In this document: one piece after another, positions 14,455 through 16,627 of the stretch
Layout of the letters: each line of letters starts with the position of its first letter
How positions within the stretch are numbered: position 1 is the stretch's first letter
Assembly (NCBI GenBank): GCA_035507915.1
Contig: DATJNS010000076.1
Span: forward strand, 1-16,627
Direction: 5' to 3'
DNA from: JACQAI01 sp035507915
GTDB lineage: Bacteria; Pseudomonadota; Alphaproteobacteria; Elsterales; Elsteraceae
Length of the DNA: 16,627 nt
Made by a program: the position numbers and the translations under genes
Notes under the pieces: model-generated
The model's database searches: none
What the model saw: only the letters and a program-made list of their open reading frames with translations
What the model was told of the DNA's origin: nothing

Positions 14455-15701
14455 GGCGCGGGCTGCTCCAGGAGCTCGGCGTAGACCCGCAACGTGGCGG
14501 CGCACATGCGCGCTTTCGAGAAGTGCTGCATGACGAAGGCGCGCGCGCGCGCGCCGAGCGCCACCCGCTGCTCGGCCTTGAGGTCGAGCACCGTCTCGAG
14601 CGCCCGGGCGAGCGCGACGCTGTCGCCCGGCGGCACCAGCCAGCCGGTCTCGCCGGCCAGCACGGTCTCCTGCGCGCCGCCGTGGTCGGTCGCCACCACC
14701 GGCCGGCCCATCGCTGCGGCCTCGACCGCGATCCGGCCGAACGCCTCGGGGTCGGTCGAAGCGGAGACCACGACGTCGGCCATCATGTAGGCGGCCGGCA
14801 TGTCGCGGCAGTCGCCGACGATGCGCAGCCGCGCCGACACGCCGAGCGACTGCGCGAGGCCCTCGATCTCGCGCCGATAGGCGTCGCGCCCCTGGTCGCC
14901 GCCGACCAGCACGCCGATCACGTCGCTGCGCGCCAGCCGATGGAGCGCCTTGACGAGCACGGTATGGCCTTTCCAGCGCGCCAGCCGTCCCGGCAGCATG
15001 ACGACCGGCACGCCGTCGGGCAGGCGCCAGGCGGTGGCGAGCGCCGCCAGCCGCTCGGCCGTCACCTTGGCGGGATCGAACGCGGTGAAATCGATGCCGC
15101 GCGCGATCACGCGCAGGCGCGCCGGATCGATCGCATAATTCTCGCGCACGTGGCGGCCGATGAACTCCGAGATCGCGATCACGCGGTCGCCCTTGGTCAT
15201 GATCGCGTTGTACCAATGCTTCCACGGCGAGCGGTAATTGTAGGTGCCGTGGAAGGTCGTGACGAACGCGCGTCCGGTGCGCCGCGCCGCGCCGAGCGCG
15301 CTCCATGCCGGGGCGCGGCTGCGCGCGTGCACGATGTCGACGCCGTTGGCCTCGATCAGCTCGATCAGGCGGCGACGGTTCGCGAGGATCGCCCACGGCG
15401 TGCGGCGGTCGAGCGGCAGCACGAAATGGCGCGCGCCGAGCCGCTCGAGCTCGCGCACCATCGGGCCGCCCGCCGAGGCGACCAGCGCGGTGCCGCCGGC
15501 CTGCACGATCGCGGCCGCGACGTCGAGCGTGCCGCGCTCGACGCCGCCGGTTACCAGCGCGGGCAGGACCTGCATAATGACCGCCGGTCGCGAGGCCGCC
15601 GCGTCCACCGACGGCACGCTTGGGTCGTCGCCTGTGGTTTCCGTCAGCGGCCGGTCCGGCATCTCGACGGGAGGCCGAACCTCGGTCGATCCTTGGGGCA
15701 T
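14442..15701 (-). CDS. GT4-family glycosyltransferase
   Basis: A 419-residue GT-B fold enzyme of the GT4 type. N-terminal Rossmann part: PALVTGGVERGTLDVAAA (47-64, the acceptor-side Gly-rich loop) and VDIVHARSRAPAWSA. C-terminal donor-binding part: LPGRLARWKGH (236-246, Arg239 and Lys244) and the E-x7-E motif EAFGRIAVE (319-327), then GRPVVATDHGG. It would move a sugar from a nucleotide donor to a cell-surface glycan or lipid; the acceptor is not predictable. The start is uncertain: 15701 leaves only 5 bp to the divergent hydrolase start and adds a low-complexity N-terminus; ATG at 15662 or 15575 (MQVLPALVTGG) is possible. It is 97 bp upstream of thrS on the same strand. Confidence 0.92.
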   Translation of the reverse strand: MPQGSTEVRPPVEMPDRPLTETTGDDPSVPSVDAAASRPAVIMQVLPALVTGGVERGTLDVAAAIVQAGGTALVASAGGPMVRELERLGARHFVLPLDRRTPWAILANRRRLIELIEANGVDIVHARSRAPAWSALGAARRTGRAFVTTFHGTYNYRSPWKHWYNAIMTKGDRVIAISEFIGRHVRENYAIDPARLRVIARGIDFTAFDPAKVTAERLAALATAWRLPDGVPVVMLPGRLARWKGHTVLVKALHRLARSDVIGVLVGGDQGRDAYRREIEGLAQSLGVSARLRIVGDCRDMPAAYMMADVVVSASTDPEAFGRIAVEAAAMGRPVVATDHGGAQETVLAGETGWLVPPGDSVALARALETVLDLKAEQRVALGARARAFVMQHFSKARMCAATLRVYAELLEQPAPARS

Positions 15702-15706
15702 TTGGG

Positions 15707-16477
15707 ATGTCTGATAGCGAAATTGCGCGGGAAGCGAAATCCTCGTTTGGCGAGCTCGCCGTCGGCGCCGATACGATCGCCTACCACCGTACCCCCGGAC
15801 GCGCGCCCGGCGTCGTGTTCATCGGCGGTTTCCGCTCCGACATGACGGGCAGCAAGGCGACCTACCTGGAGGCTCTGGCGCACCGGCGCGGCCAGGCCTT
15901 TCTGCGCTTCGACCATTTCGGTCACGGCGTTTCGTCGGGTCGATTCGAGGACGCGACCATCTCGCGCTGGGCCGAGGACGCCATTCGTGTGCTCGACGCG
16001 TTGACCGAGGGCCCGCAGATCCTGATCGGCTCGAGCATGGGCGGCTGGATCATGCTGTTGGCGGCGCGCGCGCGGCCGGCGCGCATCGGCGCCCTGATCG
16101 GCATCGCGCCGGCGCCCGACTTCACCGCCCTCCTGATGTGGCCGCGCTTCTCCGACGCGCAGCGCGCGGCGCTGATGCGCGACGGCATCATCCACATCCC
16201 CTCGCAATATGGCGAGCCGGCGCCGATCACGCGCCGGCTGATCGAGGATGGCAATCGCAATGCCGTGCTCGACGCGCCGATCGCGCTCGACTGCCCGGTG
16301 CGCATCCTGCACGGCATGGAGGATCCCGACGTGCCCTACGCGCACAGCTTCAAGCTGGTCGAGCGCCTGGCCTCGCGCGACGTGCGCCTGACCTTGATCA
16401 AGGACGGCGATCACCGTCTGTCGCGCGACCAGGACCTGGCGCTGCTCGCGCAGACGATCGCCGAGCTGTCGGACTAG
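15707..16477 (+). CDS. Alpha/beta hydrolase, ABHD10-like thioesterase/esterase
   Basis: A 256-residue alpha/beta hydrolase with a complete catalytic triad: nucleophile Ser110 in GSSMGGW (108-114), acid Asp206 in HGMEDPDVPY and His236 in KDGDHRLSR. The oxyanion region is FIGGFRSDMTGSK (38-50), and RFDHFGHGVSSG (67-78) follows. This pattern, including SSMGGW and DHFGHG, matches the ABHD10/palmitoyl-thioesterase-like group common in Alphaproteobacteria; the natural substrate is unknown, with acyl-thioesters or small esters likely. No signal peptide, so cytoplasmic. I chose the ATG at 15707; the open frame upstream to 15620 overlaps the glycosyltransferase. It ends directly against the next gene on the other strand. 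Confidence 0.93.
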   Translation: MSDSEIAREAKSSFGELAVGADTIAYHRTPGRAPGVVFIGGFRSDMTGSKATYLEALAHRRGQAFLRFDHFGHGVSSGRFEDATISRWAEDAIRVLDALTEGPQILIGSSMGGWIMLLAARARPARIGALIGIAPAPDFTALLMWPRFSDAQRAALMRDGIIHIPSQYGEPAPITRRLIEDGNRNAVLDAPIALDCPVRILHGMEDPDVPYAHSFKLVERLASRDVRLTLIKDGDHRLSRDQDLALLAQTIAELSD

Positions 16478-16627
16478 CTAGGCGCTCTCGCGCTGGTGCG
16501 GGTAGTTGGTGCGCACCCACCACTGGTAATAGTCGCCGAAGGTCTGCGGCGGAAAGCGCGGCGGGTTGCCGGGGCCCTGGCAGCCGGGCAGGCACTCGAT
16601 CAGGGTGTCGGTGTTGGGATCGAAGAA
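16478..16627 (-). CDS. 2OG-Fe(II) oxygenase, isopenicillin-N-synthase-like, C-terminal end (5' truncated by window)
   Basis: Fifty codons including the stop are visible on the minus strand, running off the right edge. The residues FFDPNTDTLIECLPGC, then GNPPRFPPQTFGDYYQWWVR and TNYPH, fit the C-terminal tail of isopenicillin-N-synthase-like non-heme iron dioxygenases, which typically end with a FxPNxDAxVEPLPxC stretch, an NPPRYPP motif and a YPH. The iron ligands and 2-oxoglutarate-binding Arg lie outside the window. The stop at 16478-16480 directly abuts the hydrolase stop at 16475-16477. The family call rests on a short tail remembered from related proteins. Confidence 0.7.
   Translation of the reverse strand, partial: FFDPNTDTLIECLPGCQGPGNPPRFPPQTFGDYYQWWVRTNYPHQRESA

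Noticed and set aside
12476..14533. A 685-codon open frame antisense to thrS
   Set aside because: It is the same kind of GC-driven shadow; ThrRS motifs on the minus strand are complete.

Overview
The window is GC-rich DNA that looks alphaproteobacterial (a Rhodospirillales- or Reyranella-like lineage is my guess; the family is not proven). This rests on the gene types, on protein-level resemblance of LepA, IF3, ThrRS and PheST to alphaproteobacterial forms, and on the infC start. It splits at a tRNA-Ser gene near 3.8 kb into an accessory-looking left part and a conserved housekeeping right part.

Left part (1-3700): a small duplicated signalling/heme module. It holds the 3' end of an NtrB-like histidine kinase (+), a single-domain flavohemoglobin-type globin (-), a relic matching the end of an araC gene, a second globin (-), a complete AraC-family regulator (-) directly upstream of that globin, and a second, full-length soluble histidine kinase (+). 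The two kinases share an identical-length 3' segment and the two globins differ at about 17 of 135 residues, so this is a tandem duplication that has since lost pieces. The full kinase carries Asp where the phosphoacceptor His should be. Paired 15-bp repeats with a constant 22-bp pitch sit beside each globin and, inverted, upstream of araC; they resemble decayed insertion-sequence ends.

Middle (3813-7385): tRNA-Ser(GGA) with encoded CCA (-), a two-helix membrane protein (+), lepA/EF-4 (-), a small exported Pro/Tyr-rich protein (+), and a Uma2-family protein with altered active-site residues (-).

Right part (7479-14344, all -): the classic translation cluster thrS - infC - rpmI - rplT - pheS - pheT. 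infC appears to start at an ATA codon behind a strong Shine-Dalgarno sequence. A strong terminator hairpin lies between infC and rpmI and overlaps a candidate promoter. A perfect 37-bp inverted repeat separates rplT from pheS, and pheS and pheT overlap by ATGA.

Far right (14442-16627): a GT4 glycosyltransferase (-) upstream of thrS, a divergent ABHD10-like alpha/beta hydrolase (+), and the C-terminal end of an isopenicillin-N-synthase-like 2OG-Fe(II) oxygenase (-) that abuts the hydrolase with no gap and runs off the window.
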